The notes below the pieces were generated by a model, which worked only from the letters and a program-made list of their open reading frames with translations, searched no databases and was not told where the DNA came from. Position numbers and translations under genes: made by a program. From the NCBI GenBank assembly GCA_949290355.1, contig CASERN010000011.1, positions 310,001-374,000 of the forward strand: a DNA stretch of 64,000 bases. The letters run 5' to 3'. The DNA is from an uncultured bacterium (GTDB lineage: Bacteria > Cyanobacteriota > Vampirovibrionia > Gastranaerophilales > Gastranaerophilaceae). Below are positions 8,418-18,130 of this stretch, piece by piece (positions within the stretch are counted from its first letter, which is position 1; each line of letters starts with the position of its first letter).

Positions 8418-9521
8418 ATGAGATTGAAAAATTTACAGCTTGTGAATTATCGGAATTGTATTAATTTAACTCTTGATCTTGAATCTAACAAGGTTCTTAT
8501 AATAGGTAAAAATGCTCAAGGGAAAACTAATATTCTTGAAAGTATATATTTTTTGTCAACTCTTAAATCTCCAAGAACTTCAAATAATATTGAACTTATA
8601 AATTTTAATGCAGACAAGGCTGAAATCAATTGTAATATGATTAAAGCTGATACTGATGTAGAGCTTGATTTTTCCTATACTGCAGAAAAAAAAAGAGAAC
8701 TTGCTTTAAATAAAGTCAGGACAACTCCTAAAAATTTTAAGTCTGTCCTAAAAACAGTTCTTTTTTCTACTGCTGATCTTGCTTTGTTGAGAGGTAATCC
8801 TTCTGATAGAAGAGATTGGCTTGATAGAGCAATTTCCCAAATTTATCCTGCATATGATGAAAGACTTTCAAAATATGACAAAATTCGTATTCAGAAAAAT
8901 AATTTATTAAAGGATTACTTAAAAAACGGTAATACAAATGACACGTTACTTGATGTTTATAATGAGCAACTTGTGATTACTGGAAGTAATATTATTTATT
9001 TGCGTAAAAAATTCTTGAAAGAAATCGAGAAAATCGCCAAAGAAAAGCATAGAATAATAAGTGAAACAGAAAATTTAAAAATAGAATATGACTGTTCTTT
9101 TTTGGATGGAGAATTTGAGCTTGAAGAAATAGCAAGAGCGTTTAAAAATTCTCTGGATGAGCGAAAATTTGAAGAAATGCGCAGGGGGCAATCTTGTGTT
9201 GGCCCTCACAGAGATGATATTGTTTTTTATATAAATAATTCAGAAGCTACAAAATTTGCATCACAGGGGCAACAAAGAACTATTGTTTTGGCTTTGAAAT
9301 TGTCTGAATTGGATATAATTACTTCAAAGACAGGTGATGAGCCTGTATTATTGTTAGATGATGTTTTGGCTGAACTTGATGATATAAGACAAAATTATCT
9401 TTTAAAATCAATTAATTCAAATACTCAAACGATTATAACATCTGTAGATACAATTCTTTTTGAGGATGAATTCTTGAAAGATGTAAAAATATATAAAATA
9501 GAAGCCGGAAAAGTTATATAG
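8418..9521 (+). CDS. recF: DNA replication and repair protein RecF
   Basis: RecF is an SMC-like ATPase that loads RecA at ssDNA gaps with RecO and RecR. The protein is 367 aa from ATG 8418. Walker A is GKNAQGKT (30-37), the ABC-type signature is SQGQQRTIV, and Walker B is VLLLDDVLAELDD. An upstream TTG at 8400 is in frame but overlaps the TATAAT box, and the RecF family starts MRLKxLxLxNYRN, so 8418 is the start. It is tail-to-tail with yraN and overlaps it by 8 bases. It is not linked to dnaN or gyrB here. Confidence 0.95.
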   Translation: MRLKNLQLVNYRNCINLTLDLESNKVLIIGKNAQGKTNILESIYFLSTLKSPRTSNNIELINFNADKAEINCNMIKADTDVELDFSYTAEKKRELALNKVRTTPKNFKSVLKTVLFSTADLALLRGNPSDRRDWLDRAISQIYPAYDERLSKYDKIRIQKNNLLKDYLKNGNTNDTLLDVYNEQLVITGSNIIYLRKKFLKEIEKIAKEKHRIISETENLKIEYDCSFLDGEFELEEIARAFKNSLDERKFEEMRRGQSCVGPHRDDIVFYINNSEATKFASQGQQRTIVLALKLSELDIITSKTGDEPVLLLDDVLAELDDIRQNYLLKSINSNTQTIITSVDTILFEDEFLKDVKIYKIEAGKVI

Positions 9522-9861
9522 AGATATTTTTTAAGTGTTCTATTTTTATTTCCGGATTTATTGTAATTCCTATTACATCAATTCTGAAATCCTTGATTTT
9601 ATTCTCAGAAATATATAATTGTACTCCTTTTTTTATGTTTTCATATTTTGTTTTTGTAATTGCTTCAAAAGGAGTTCCAAAATTGTCAGTTTTTCTTGTT
9701 TTTACTTCGACGAAAACAGTTGTTTTTTTGTATTTTGCAATAATATCAATTTCGCATAATTTTGAAAAATGCTTGTTTCTTTCTATAATAGTATATCCGT
9801 TTCTCTCTAGATACCGGCATGCAAGATCTTCTCCGGCATTTCCGAATTTTCGATTGTTCAT
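9514..9861 (-). CDS. yraN: UPF0102 (YraN) family endonuclease-like protein
   Basis: This 115-aa protein matches the UPF0102/YraN family, which has a Holliday-junction-resolvase-like PD-(D/E)xK fold. The family signature is intact: GNAGEDLACRYLERNGYTI at the start, then CEIDIIAKY (Asp of the active site) and VFVEVKTRK (E-x-K). The biological role of the family is not settled. Its ATG overlaps the stop of queF by one base, so the two are coupled. Confidence 0.92.
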   Translation of the reverse strand: MNNRKFGNAGEDLACRYLERNGYTIIERNKHFSKLCEIDIIAKYKKTTVFVEVKTRKTDNFGTPFEAITKTKYENIKKGVQLYISENKIKDFRIDVIGITINPEIKIEHLKNISI

Positions 9862-10757
9862 TATTGTTTTATGCTTCCTCTTGCAAAATTCTTTAAGTCA
9901 ATTAGTTCAATTGCATCAGTAATTGTATTACAATTTGTTCTGATTGGAGATATATCAATTCCGCCTCTGCGAGTATATAATGCGCATACAAATAGTTCAT
10001 CATCTTTTTCTAGTTTGTCATATAATCTTTTGTAAATCATTTCGCAGCATTCTTCATGGAAGTGATATTCAGAACGGAAAGATGTTAGATATTTTACTAA
10101 ACTGTTTTCAATGATGTGTGTTTTAGATTTATAATATATAAATAAATCTCCAAAATCAGGCTGATGAGTTACTCTACAATTTGAACGTAAGGAATCAAAT
10201 AACAAGTGATGAGTGTGAGTTTCGCTGTATTTTTCAAATTTTAATTCTTCTGGAGCTTCCTTAAATTTGTCTATTGATAAAGTCTTCTCATCAACAAAAT
10301 CCATTATGTTTATAAAATTGTTAAATATTTGAACTCGTTTAATATCGTTGTTAAAAAAATTGATGCAGACTTCTGTTTTTAGTTTATTGCTCAAATCTTT
10401 TTCGATAATATTTTTACAAATTTCAAGACATTCCTCTGTAGAGTTCCCAAATCTAGTCATATTAAAAGAATTCAAATATAATTTTAAAGATTTTGATTCA
10501 ACAAGAAATTCACTATTACAGTTATATTTCATTTTCATTAATCTTGTAACTGGAATTCCGTTTTTTGTCATTGAAGAAAATTCATATGCGTGCCAAATAT
10601 CAAAACCTTTGAAAGGCAGGTTATTATTTTCAATTTTGTATTGTTTTCGGTTTTCCGCTCTTGGGATTGCGACTATTAAATTCGGATCATATATTTCACT
10701 GCCTGAAACTTTTTTCCCTAAATGGATTGAAGCTATTTTATCTGTTTGATTTTTCAT
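9861..10757 (-). CDS. queF: NADPH-dependent 7-cyano-7-deazaguanine reductase (type II QueF)
   Basis: QueF reduces preQ0 to preQ1 in queuosine biosynthesis. At 298 aa with two tunnelling-fold halves it is the long, E. coli-like type. The QueF motif ESKSLKLYLNSF lies at residues 87-98. The catalytic Cys is in SNCRVTHQPDFGD (Cys194, Asp201), and substrate residues lie in YHFHEECCE (231-239). An extended -10 box ends 6 bases before the ATG, so the transcript should be leaderless, which leaves no room for a preQ1 riboswitch. Other queuosine genes are not nearby. Confidence 0.93.
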   Translation of the reverse strand: MKNQTDKIASIHLGKKVSGSEIYDPNLIVAIPRAENRKQYKIENNNLPFKGFDIWHAYEFSSMTKNGIPVTRLMKMKYNCNSEFLVESKSLKLYLNSFNMTRFGNSTEECLEICKNIIEKDLSNKLKTEVCINFFNNDIKRVQIFNNFINIMDFVDEKTLSIDKFKEAPEELKFEKYSETHTHHLLFDSLRSNCRVTHQPDFGDLFIYYKSKTHIIENSLVKYLTSFRSEYHFHEECCEMIYKRLYDKLEKDDELFVCALYTRRGGIDISPIRTNCNTITDAIELIDLKNFARGSIKQ

Positions 10758-10763
10758 AGCAAA

Positions 10764-10772
10764 ATTTTAACA
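10764..10772 (-). promoter_or_regulatory. Extended -10 promoter of leaderless queF
   Basis: Read on the minus strand, TGTTAAAAT (TG-n-TAAAAT) ends 6 bases before the queF ATG. There is no ribosome binding site. Confidence 0.65.
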
Positions 10773-10820
10773 TAAAAAAGCTATATATTCTTTATATTTC
10801 CGTTAAAAGTTTATATTAAA

Positions 10821-10847
10821 AAAGACCTCATTAATTATGAGGTCTTT
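10821..10847 (-). terminator. Terminator after the small lipoprotein gene
   Basis: AAAGACCTCAT/ATGAGGTCTTT forms a perfect 11-bp stem with a 5-base loop, followed on the minus strand by T-rich sequence. It overlaps the region just after the stop codon at 10851. Confidence 0.75.
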
Positions 10848-10850
10848 ATT

Positions 10851-11135
10851 TTAATGATATATTGGTTGATTTAGCAGTATTGTCTGTACATCATGTTTTC
10901 GGACTTCTGTATTATACAATATTTCGTCAAACCATTCTTTCTTTTCTGTACAAGTTTTACTGTCTTTTTTACATATATTACGCCAAGTCCTTTTCATCCT
11001 TGTTGTATGTAGGTTGATGGATAATTTTTTTATGTATTCAATTTGTTCATCAACCGGAGCATTTCTACTTATTGCTGAGCAAGAAACAGCTAGGATATTA
11101 AGTAGTAAAATTGTAATAAATATTTTTTTCTTCAT
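10851..11135 (-). CDS. Putative small lipoprotein (94 aa)
   Basis: A Lys-rich start and a hydrophobic stretch end in LAVSC, an acceptable lipobox, so the mature protein would be lipidated at Cys19. The remaining 75 residues are polar and basic with two further Cys (NICKKDSKTC) and no recognisable domain. It lies 10 bases after the symporter gene on the same strand and is probably co-transcribed with it. A link to the transporter is positional only. Confidence 0.65.
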   Translation of the reverse strand: MKKKIFITILLLNILAVSCSAISRNAPVDEQIEYIKKLSINLHTTRMKRTWRNICKKDSKTCTEKKEWFDEILYNTEVRKHDVQTILLNQPIYH

Positions 11136-11145
11136 TATTTTATCC

Positions 11146-12468
11146 TTATGCTATATCTTCATATGCTGCAGGGTTGTTTAATAAATCATAATTGATTTCA
11201 TTTTCATTATCAGCGATAGCTGCTACAACTACAGCGTCAGAAGTTACATTTACAAGTGTTCTCATCATATCAGTGATTCTTTCAATAGTAAACAAGAATG
11301 CAAATCCTGCAACTAGCTGTTCTGGACTTAGTCCCATTCCGTTAAGAATCAGAGCAATTGTTATCAGTCCGGCTCCAGGGATTCCTGCGCAAGTAGAAGA
11401 TGCGATAATTGCTAATACTGCAATTTCAATAATTAAAAATGGAGTGAGTGCAACACCGTATGCTTGAGCTAGGAATATTACCGCAACGGTCTGCAATAAT
11501 GCTGTCCCGTCCATATTTAATGTTGCTCCAAGTGGTAATACAAAACTTGCAATTTTATGTGAAATTCCTCGTTTTTCGCAACAAGCAATCGTTAAAGGTA
11601 ATGTAGCTGATGAACTTGCTGTTCCAAATGCTACCATCATTGCTTCTGCAACAGCTGAATATAGCATTATGATGTTTACTTTTGAGAAGAATTTCAAAAA
11701 TAAAGGATATACCACGCAAAGTTGGAGCATAAAGCCGATGAATAGAACAAGTAAATATTTTGAAATACTTGTAAATATATCAATGCCGAAGCTTGAAACT
11801 GCACTTGCAGTCAGAGCAAATACACCAGGTGCAGCAAAGAACATGATCCAATCTGTAACTTTCATTGTTGCAGCAAATACTGATTCAAAAAATGAAACAA
11901 TTGGTCGGTTTACATCCCCGACTTTAGCAAGTGCTACTGCAAATATTAATACAAATACAATTATCGGAACCATATCTCCTGCAGCAAATGATTGAACTGG
12001 GTTGCTCGGTATGAAGCCTAAAAATATATTTAAAATATTTCCTTGTTGTTGTGCCATAGCTGTTGCTACAGAGGCTTGAACCTCACTTGCGGCATTTTGT
12101 GTGATGTAATGAGCTGCTCCTATTCCCGGTTTAAAGATTAATGCAAGAACTGCTCCTATTGCAACTGCAACTGTCGTGATTATTCCATAATACAGTACCA
12201 TTTTGGTACCAAATTTTCCAAGCTGTTTGTTATCTCCGATACTTGTAATCCCTATTATGATCGCAGAAACAACAAGCGGGATTACAACCATTTGAATTAA
12301 TCTGATAAATACTTGCCCTATAAAGGTTAGTATTGTAGATACAAGTGTAAACTCGTGTCCATGTAAATATATACCAAGTAATATACCTAAAATAATCCCC
12401 GAAAAAATATGCCAGTTTCTCTTAATCCCAAGACCTAAGGCAATAAGGATTTGAACGTGTAATTTCAT
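11146..12468 (-). CDS. gltP: Dicarboxylate/amino acid:cation symporter (DAACS family)
   Basis: This is a 440-aa inner-membrane carrier of the glutamate/aspartate/C4-dicarboxylate family, taking up substrate with H+ or Na+. The re-entrant loop motif ASSSATLPLT, the NMDGTA motif of TM7 and the substrate-binding tail around RITDMMRTLVNVTSDAVV (Asp, Arg, Asn) are all present. Members include GltP, GltT and DctA, and I cannot distinguish them by eye, so the symbol is provisional. The ribosome binding site AAGAGG lies 5 bases before the ATG. The next gene (lipoprotein) is likely in the same operon. Confidence 0.9.
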   Translation of the reverse strand: MKLHVQILIALGLGIKRNWHIFSGIILGILLGIYLHGHEFTLVSTILTFIGQVFIRLIQMVVIPLVVSAIIIGITSIGDNKQLGKFGTKMVLYYGIITTVAVAIGAVLALIFKPGIGAAHYITQNAASEVQASVATAMAQQQGNILNIFLGFIPSNPVQSFAAGDMVPIIVFVLIFAVALAKVGDVNRPIVSFFESVFAATMKVTDWIMFFAAPGVFALTASAVSSFGIDIFTSISKYLLVLFIGFMLQLCVVYPLFLKFFSKVNIIMLYSAVAEAMMVAFGTASSSATLPLTIACCEKRGISHKIASFVLPLGATLNMDGTALLQTVAVIFLAQAYGVALTPFLIIEIAVLAIIASSTCAGIPGAGLITIALILNGMGLSPEQLVAGFAFLFTIERITDMMRTLVNVTSDAVVVAAIADNENEINYDLLNNPAAYEDIA

Positions 12469-12586
12469 AAAAACCTCTTTTCAATATCGTTACCTGTCGA
12501 TTATACAACTTTTTGTTTAAAAATTCAAACATTTTAAATAAAAATCGTAGAATTGAGGGAGAGTAAATAATCCCCTAAATAAAAAA

Positions 12587-12660
12587 TCGGGATGACAAGA
12601 TTTGAACTTGCGGCCCCCGCGACCCGAACACGGTGCGCTACCAGATTGCGCTACATCCCG
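12587..12660 (-). tRNA. tRNA-Pro(CGG)
   Basis: A full cloverleaf on the minus strand: acceptor CGGGATG/CATCCCG, anticodon stem CCGTG/CGCGG around loop TTCGGGT with anticodon CGG, and T arm with TTCAAAT. The discriminator is A and CCA is not encoded. It lies 34 bases downstream of a second tRNA-Pro. Confidence 0.92.
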
Positions 12661-12694
12661 AAATTTATTTTGTAATTTTTGGATTTTTATAAAA

Positions 12695-12768
12695 TCGGAA
12701 CGACAGGATTTGAACCTGCGACCTCTACCACCCCAAGGTAGCACGCTACCAAGCTGCGCCACGTCCCG
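12695..12768 (-). tRNA. tRNA-Pro(GGG)
   Basis: A cloverleaf on the minus strand: acceptor CGGGACG paired with CGTTCCG (one G.U), anticodon stem CTACC/GGTAG around loop TTGGGGT with anticodon GGG, and T arm GTTCAAATC. CCA is not encoded. It is transcribed before tRNA-Pro(CGG). Apparent reading frames through this pair are artefacts of the tRNA sequence. Confidence 0.93.
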
Positions 12769-12900
12769 ATATTAAATTTTTTTTAATAAAAACTGACATA
12801 TTCTATCTTGCAAGTGATGATTAATCGTTTGTAAGGCAGAGTGCCACGTTCCATTTTGTCATTCATTATTATATTACCTAAAGATTTTTTGTAAATAAAA

Positions 12901-12929
12901 TTGCATATTATTGAAAAAAATGTTAGAAT
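12901..12929 (+). promoter_or_regulatory. Promoter of a leaderless TPR-protein mRNA
   Basis: TTGCAT (12901-12906), a 17-base spacer and TAGAAT (12924-12929) preceded by an extended TG. The -10 box ends 7 bases before the ATG at 12937, and no ribosome binding site is seen. Confidence 0.68.
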
Positions 12930-12936
12930 ATATGAT

Positions 12937-14016
12937 ATGGATATGAAAAATTTTAGAAAAAATATATTTTTGAATTCTCAGTATTGCACTTGCTATGAAG
13001 AAAACAATTCTACAATATTAGCTGGTATTTTGAGAAACTGCGGGTATAAATATAGTAATAAATTATCTGATGATAATAAAAATTCGATATCAAAAAAGTA
13101 TAGAAAATACACTGCAATTCTGAATGCTATAATGGCATTGGAAATTGTTTTGTATGTATATTGTGTTATATTTCCATATTATTTGAATTTTATGGAAACG
13201 CCTTATTTTTTATCAGTGTTAATTTTATCAATTATTCCTCTTTTGGGTTTGTATATTACTTATATTGCGGTCAATTACTTTTATGAAAAATGCTTGGTAA
13301 AATATTTAGGAACTTTTGATAAAGTATCTTTTAGACCTACACTGGAAAATTTTAATAATGAAGAATACCTTTATTATAAAAACTCTCCTAAAAAAAGTGT
13401 ATATGTACTTATTGCTTTGATTGCTATTTTTGTGTTGTATATTGCGACACCTTTTTATATCACTAATTTAAATAGGCATAATAATATTAAAAGTGCTTAT
13501 GCATTATCAAATATTTATTTGAAATTTGTTCCTATTTCATCTGAAGTATATGCTCAGAAAGCTTATGCTGAATTCAAGATGAAAAAATATGAACAAGCTG
13601 CTGTTGATTTTGAAAAAGCTAATAAGTATGGTATGTCGGATGTTTATAAGTATGAAATTTTGGGCTGTAAGACTTATTATTTGCCATATAATGATGTATT
13701 AAAAGAATTTGAAAAGGCTATTTCTTTAGAAGACAGCAAGCCTATGAGATATCTTTTGAATTATGAATTGGTTACTTATAAAGTAAAAAATAAAAAAGAT
13801 TATAATCAGGCACTTGTTTTGTATTCTGATATGATAAATAAGTATAAATCAGGTGAATCTGTATTTTTTGCTCCTGAATTAGTATATTATAATAGAGGTG
13901 TTGTAAGAGGGCTTTTAGGAGATGTAAAAGGTGCTGTATTTGATAAAAATATTGCAGAAAATATGTGTAAGCAATGCGGATTTAGCCTTGATACAACTCT
14001 TATAAGAAAACCGTAG
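12937..14016 (+). CDS. Membrane-anchored TPR-repeat protein
   Basis: This is a 359-aa protein. Two membrane helices lie near residues 55-115 (IVLYVYCVIFPYYL and FLSVLILSIIPLLGLYI) and a third near 160 (VYVLIALIAIFVLYIAT). The C-terminal half carries tetratricopeptide-like repeats (AYAEFKMKKYEQAAVDFEKA, then GVVRGLLGDVKGAVFD), which normally mediate protein contacts. It ends with MCKQCGF. I chose ATG 12937 because an in-frame TTG at 12901 is itself the -35 hexamer. No specific function can be assigned. Confidence 0.75.
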   Translation: MDMKNFRKNIFLNSQYCTCYEENNSTILAGILRNCGYKYSNKLSDDNKNSISKKYRKYTAILNAIMALEIVLYVYCVIFPYYLNFMETPYFLSVLILSIIPLLGLYITYIAVNYFYEKCLVKYLGTFDKVSFRPTLENFNNEEYLYYKNSPKKSVYVLIALIAIFVLYIATPFYITNLNRHNNIKSAYALSNIYLKFVPISSEVYAQKAYAEFKMKKYEQAAVDFEKANKYGMSDVYKYEILGCKTYYLPYNDVLKEFEKAISLEDSKPMRYLLNYELVTYKVKNKKDYNQALVLYSDMINKYKSGESVFFAPELVYYNRGVVRGLLGDVKGAVFDKNIAENMCKQCGFSLDTTLIRKP

Positions 14017-14091
14017 TAATATTAACCTGTTATAGTATTGAGTTTTTTATAATTTTAAGGTATCCTTTTTTATAATGAAGAGGGAGAAAAT

Positions 14092-15369
14092 ATGCTTATT
14101 TTAGAAGACTTAAAACAAATTAACGATGTAATCAAAGAGTTAGCGGAATTTGTACAAAATGACGAAAATATAAAACCTGATTTTGAAGAATATTTAAAAA
14201 CTGTTGCTCAGAGCGGTATGAATTTTCAATCTGCTTGTTTTAATTATATTTTTGAGCGTAATTTGGACAGAAAAAGTATTTTAACATTATTTTTGGAGTC
14301 AGACAAAAAAGTCTCATCTTCTACCAAAAAAATTGTAAAATCTCTGATGAAATCAATTTCTTCTATATTTGAGATAAAAAGAGTTTTGCAAAATGGATTT
14401 GAATTAAATAACATAATAAATGAAAAAATTTATAATGTAGTATCTCTTGTTAAAATGACTACATTCAGAGGTATGGGCTCTGGTCAATATGTAGTTGCTC
14501 GTATTTTTAAATTTGAAGATGCATATTACTTGTTGGAAATTTCTGGGGTATTACCTGCAACCCGAAGGGATGATGCTTTAAGATATTCAGTTGCTAAAAT
14601 TATACAAAACCCTGAACTTGTATATATGGATAATCCTGAAAAACAAAAAGAAATAGAAAAAAATGTTAAAGAAATCTATAAAAAATTTGTGGAATTTTTC
14701 GGAACTGACGAAGTTGTAACAACAAACAAATTTGCAGATGATTTAATTGGTGCTTTTAATGATTTTGCAGAAGGCGGTGAAAAAGTTGATATTTCAGAAA
14801 GAATTCAAAAACCGGATGTTTACAAATTTTTTGATGTATCAGAATTTAATAATTCATATGATAATTTCTTAGAAAATTCATTGGGAGGATTTTCTTCTCA
14901 TAAAGAGACTTATGATGTAGGTATAATCTTTGATAAAGAGTTAGGGCTTTATGCTGTTCCATTTTTTGAAACATTTAACAAAATTATTGAAAATCCGGAT
15001 GGTATTGAAAATGCAAAAGGCTGTGTTGACTTTTTCTTAAATAATGATAAATTTTCAGCTAATATTATAAAAAGAGTTGCTGAACGTCATGAAAACTTTA
15101 TGGATGTAATAAATAAAATTCTTGGGACAAATTACACATTGGATGAGCTTTTAGAGAATTATAAATCTAGATATTTAGAAAATAAAATCTTTTCATCCAC
15201 AACTGTACTTTATAAATCGAAAGCTTTTTCAAAAACTCTAGGAATAATTGAAGAAGATATTGAAAAGCCTGAATTGGAAGGTATTGATTTGAGTAAAATA
15301 GGACGAAATGACCCTTGTCCTTGCGGTAGCGGGAAAAAATTTAAGAAATGCTGTGGAGCAAATCTATAA
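14092..15369 (+). CDS. SEC-C zinc-motif protein of unknown function
   Basis: This 425-aa cytoplasmic protein ends in a textbook SEC-C motif, [18 protein letters not shown], which binds one zinc ion and in SecA contacts SecB and ribosomes. The first 400 residues are largely helical and I do not recognise them ([24 protein letters not shown] around 125-150 is the best ordered part). The ribosome binding site GAGGGAG lies 6 bases before the ATG. It converges on maf and overlaps it by 29 bases. Sharing SEC-C with SecA suggests but does not prove a link to translation or export. Confidence 0.75.
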   Translation: MLILEDLKQINDVIKELAEFVQNDENIKPDFEEYLKTVAQSGMNFQSACFNYIFERNLDRKSILTLFLESDKKVSSSTKKIVKSLMKSISSIFEIKRVLQNGFELNNIINEKIYNVVSLVKMTTFRGMGSGQYVVARIFKFEDAYYLLEISGVLPATRRDDALRYSVAKIIQNPELVYMDNPEKQKEIEKNVKEIYKKFVEFFGTDEVVTTNKFADDLIGAFNDFAEGGEKVDISERIQKPDVYKFFDVSEFNNSYDNFLENSLGGFSSHKETYDVGIIFDKELGLYAVPFFETFNKIIENPDGIENAKGCVDFFLNNDKFSANIIKRVAERHENFMDVINKILGTNYTLDELLENYKSRYLENKIFSSTTVLYKSKAFSKTLGIIEEDIEKPELEGIDLSKIGRNDPCPCGSGKKFKKCCGANL

Positions 15370-15910
15370 GAACTTTCGAGCTCATTCCAATAATATTTTC
15401 AAGATCGCCCGTATAGGATTCAATATATCCTTCGGGCATTTCTTGTATTCCATATGAGCCTGCTTTATCAAATGGTTTGTAATTATCAATATAAAACTTG
15501 ATTTGTTCATCTGTTAAATTTTTAAATGTTACCTGACTTGTAGTAGATTGTTTTTTGAAATTTTTTGTTTCTGAATCCATGACAACAATACTTGTAACAA
15601 CAATGTGAGTTCTTCCAGAAAGTTTTTTCAGCATTTGAAAAGCACCTTTGTACCCGTCTGGTTTCCCAAGAATTTCATTATCCAAAACCACTACAGTGTC
15701 AGCTCCGACAATAACAGATGGTTCTTTAACAAGAGGTATTACGGCTTTCACTTTGTTATAAGCAAGATTTTCTATAAAATCATAAGAAAAAACCGTCGTC
15801 GTATGATCTTCAATATACGGAGACGGTAAGATTTCAAATTTAATATTAGATTTTTCCATTATAGCGGCTCTTCTGGGAGAAGAAGAAGCCAGGATTATTT
15901 TTCCCACCAT
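15341..15910 (-). CDS. maf: Maf family nucleoside triphosphate pyrophosphatase
   Basis: Maf proteins hydrolyse non-canonical or modified NTPs (dTTP/UTP or m7GTP classes) to prevent misincorporation. The 189-aa length is typical. Signatures are [12 protein letters not shown] (phosphate-binding loop), [16 protein letters not shown] (catalytic Asp) and [18 protein letters not shown] near the C-terminus. The GIQ and E-x-P-EGY pattern resembles the YhdE (dTTP/UTP) subfamily. Its 3' end overlaps the SEC-C gene. Confidence 0.93.
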   Translation of the reverse strand: MVGKIILASSSPRRAAIMEKSNIKFEILPSPYIEDHTTTVFSYDFIENLAYNKVKAVIPLVKEPSVIVGADTVVVLDNEILGKPDGYKGAFQMLKKLSGRTHIVVTSIVVMDSETKNFKKQSTTSQVTFKNLTDEQIKFYIDNYKPFDKAGSYGIQEMPEGYIESYTGDLENIIGMSSKVLIDLLHSIS

Positions 15911-15968
15911 TTTGTTCTCACTTTCTCAGATTATTATAACCGAAAAATGAGAGAACTAAAAACTTGCT

Positions 15969-16208
15969 TTATTGATATTGGGAAGTCTTGTTATATCTGG
16001 CATTTCTTGCATTTACAGCATAACAAGCGATATTTAATCGTTGCTTTAAATTCATCATATTACGATACATGCTTGCATAATCATTCATTGCTCCCATCAT
16101 TTTTTCAGGGTCAACCATTGATTCCATGTTATCATGATTGTCAACTTTTTCTTCTGCATATTTTTTAACCAAGAGCTGGTCAATATAATCTTCAGCACCT
16201 ATTGCCAT
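15969..16208 (-). CDS. Small protein of unknown function (79 aa)
   Basis: I do not recognise this 79-aa protein. It is Met- and Asn-rich, helical, without a signal or membrane segment (MMGAMNDYASMYRNMMNLKQ). A near-perfect ribosome binding site, GGGAGGA, 5 bases before the ATG supports translation. It stands alone between maf and a divergent U32 gene. The 212 bases on its other side hold the U32 promoter and AT-rich sequence. Confidence 0.6.
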   Translation of the reverse strand: MAIGAEDYIDQLLVKKYAEEKVDNHDNMESMVDPEKMMGAMNDYASMYRNMMNLKQRLNIACYAVNARNARYNKTSQYQ

Positions 16209-16405
16209 AGATATCCTCCCTAAATGAAATTGTAATCCTATTGATGTGTTTTTTGATGAGAAAGTGTGTTAATTTTTTCCTATATATTCCTTATATATAT
16301 ACTAAGTATTTCTTTCCCAAAAAATTGCCTATTTTTACAAAAACAATTAATATTTGTTTACATACTTTACGATTAATTCAAAAATGTTTCTGATTGTATA
16401 AATTA

Positions 16406-16414
16406 TGGTATAAT
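16406..16414 (+). promoter_or_regulatory. Extended -10 promoter of a leaderless U32-family gene
   Basis: TGGTATAAT (TG-n-TATAAT) ends 6 bases before the ATG at 16421. There is no ribosome binding site. Confidence 0.72.
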
Positions 16415-16420
16415 CGATTT

Positions 16421-18064
16421 ATGGGAAATATAAAAATAGTATCGCCTGTAAAAAAGCCTGAAGATATTGATTTATTTGCTAAAGAGACATCTTGCAGAGA
16501 CTATTATGTTTATTATAAAAAATTTTTGAATAACAATTTTGATTATGTAAATGATTTTGTTAATTCTGCACGTAGAAATAATTGTGCTATATATATAAAT
16601 TTTAAACATGATATAACTGAAGAGAATTTGCCTGAAATAAAAAAGATGTTAAAATTCTTGAAAACAGCAGGTATTGATGGAATTTTTATAAATAGTTTTG
16701 CGATTTTGGAGGCTATAAAAATTTTCAATTTGCCTTTTAAAGTAATAGTGGATTCATATTTTGATATTCACAATTTAGCAGGAATTGATTTTATTAATAA
16801 TTTCCATAAGGTTGATGAAATTATTATTACAGAAGAAATTTATATGAAAAATATCGCAAAAATTAAGCAGTATACAAAATTGCCTTTGGCAATAGATAGT
16901 GATAATCTGCCATATTGTGCAGAAGATATAAAAAAGTTAAAAGCAATAGACAGTGTTGTCATAAAGGGAAAATTTAATTCTTCCGAAGAGATTCTTGAAG
17001 CTATAGAACTTATTCAAAAAATTCTTGATAAACCTAAGCTTTTCAAACATCAAAAATTACCTTTTAAACATGTGAGAAAAAGTGCATATAGTACAAATCA
17101 TTTTTTAGGTGTTGTTGTGAGTGCCGAAGGGCAGGATTTTAAATTCAGCAGAAATATTAAAAATTTTGAGTGGCAAATAGCAAAATCTAGAATAAAAAAG
17201 GACACAGATTATTCTAAAAAAGATAAATATCGTATAAATTTACGTCTTTCAGAGCTTGCGCAATTGCATGAGCTTGAAAAGTATATAAAAAAAACAGGTG
17301 TAAACCCGATTTATTCAATAGAATATGGAGAAATTCTTGCAACTCGCGATCTTGCAACCAGTAGTTTTAATGACATAATTATAAAAGTAAAAAAGTTTTG
17401 TACAAAGTATGGAATAAAATTTCAATTATCTACCCCTAGAATTTTGATAGAGAGAGATTTTGACAGAGTATATGAGTATGTAAAGCAAATTTTGTTGTCA
17501 AATCCTGATCCTGATAGTTTAATTATAAATAATATAGGTTATTTTTGGACAGCTATTAATGATTCTGAAATCAATCATATTCCTATAGAAATTGGACAGG
17601 GAATAAACTTGTTAAACAGTTTATCAATAAAATGCCTAAATAATCTGGCACCTATTGATACGATAGATTTTACATCTTTTTCTGATATTGAAAATACAAT
17701 CAAGACAATAAAAAAGATTAAAAATGATATTCCGAATAAAAAATATACCATAGCAGGGAATATAAGAGTTCCAAGTCTTGGGCTTTGTCCATTGAATAAT
17801 GACAGCGCAATTATTTCAAGGTTGTCATGCAAAGCTCCTTGCCATAAAGGAGGTTACGCATTGCATGATCCTTCATTGGATAAATTATTTCCTTTTACTT
17901 GTGATGGTTTTTGCAGAATGCATATGTTTGAAGATAAAATACTTGAACAGTTTGATAGAACAGAGGAGTTATACAAAGCTGGTGTGAACGAATTTGTTTT
18001 TGATTTCAGTGCATTAAATGCAAAATTTGTTCCATTATTATTGAATAAATTTTTTAGTAAATAA
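16421..18064 (+). CDS. Peptidase U32-family protein (divergent, Fe-S type)
   Basis: This 547-aa protein has an N-terminal TIM-barrel-like U32 half (AIYINFKHDITEENLPEIKK and AGIDGIFINSFA around 60-110). A C-terminal Cys-rich segment (LGLCPLNN, LSCKAPCHKGGY, TCDGFCRMH) is probably a [4Fe-4S] site. Known U32 members hydroxylate tRNA, rRNA or ubiquinone precursors with Fe-S centres rather than act as peptidases. The two-copy layout with a late Cys cluster differs from the TrhP-like gene at 24248, so I do not assign a substrate. The frame opens at 16394, but the promoter fixes the ATG at 16421. Confidence 0.75.
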   Translation: MGNIKIVSPVKKPEDIDLFAKETSCRDYYVYYKKFLNNNFDYVNDFVNSARRNNCAIYINFKHDITEENLPEIKKMLKFLKTAGIDGIFINSFAILEAIKIFNLPFKVIVDSYFDIHNLAGIDFINNFHKVDEIIITEEIYMKNIAKIKQYTKLPLAIDSDNLPYCAEDIKKLKAIDSVVIKGKFNSSEEILEAIELIQKILDKPKLFKHQKLPFKHVRKSAYSTNHFLGVVVSAEGQDFKFSRNIKNFEWQIAKSRIKKDTDYSKKDKYRINLRLSELAQLHELEKYIKKTGVNPIYSIEYGEILATRDLATSSFNDIIIKVKKFCTKYGIKFQLSTPRILIERDFDRVYEYVKQILLSNPDPDSLIINNIGYFWTAINDSEINHIPIEIGQGINLLNSLSIKCLNNLAPIDTIDFTSFSDIENTIKTIKKIKNDIPNKKYTIAGNIRVPSLGLCPLNNDSAIISRLSCKAPCHKGGYALHDPSLDKLFPFTCDGFCRMHMFEDKILEQFDRTEELYKAGVNEFVFDFSALNAKFVPLLLNKFFSK

Positions 18065-18068
18065 AATT

Positions 18069-18115
18069 TAAGCAAAAAAAAAGAACCTGCAATTTGCAGA
18101 TCCTTTTTTTTTTTA
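18069..18115. terminator. Bidirectional terminator between the U32 gene and pilin
   Basis: An imperfect hairpin around CCTGCAA/TTTGCAG is flanked by A9-10 on the left and T10-12 on the right, so it can stop transcripts from both convergent genes. Confidence 0.7.
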
Positions 18116-18130
18116 TTATTGTAATATAGA

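Noticed and set aside
10758-10850. preQ1 riboswitch before queF
   Set aside because: The promoter is 6 bases from the start codon, leaving no leader, and no fold was seen.
12517-12762. 81-aa minus-strand frame
   Set aside because: It runs through the two tRNA-Pro genes; the repeated GRGGRKFKSC-like text is tRNA sequence translated.
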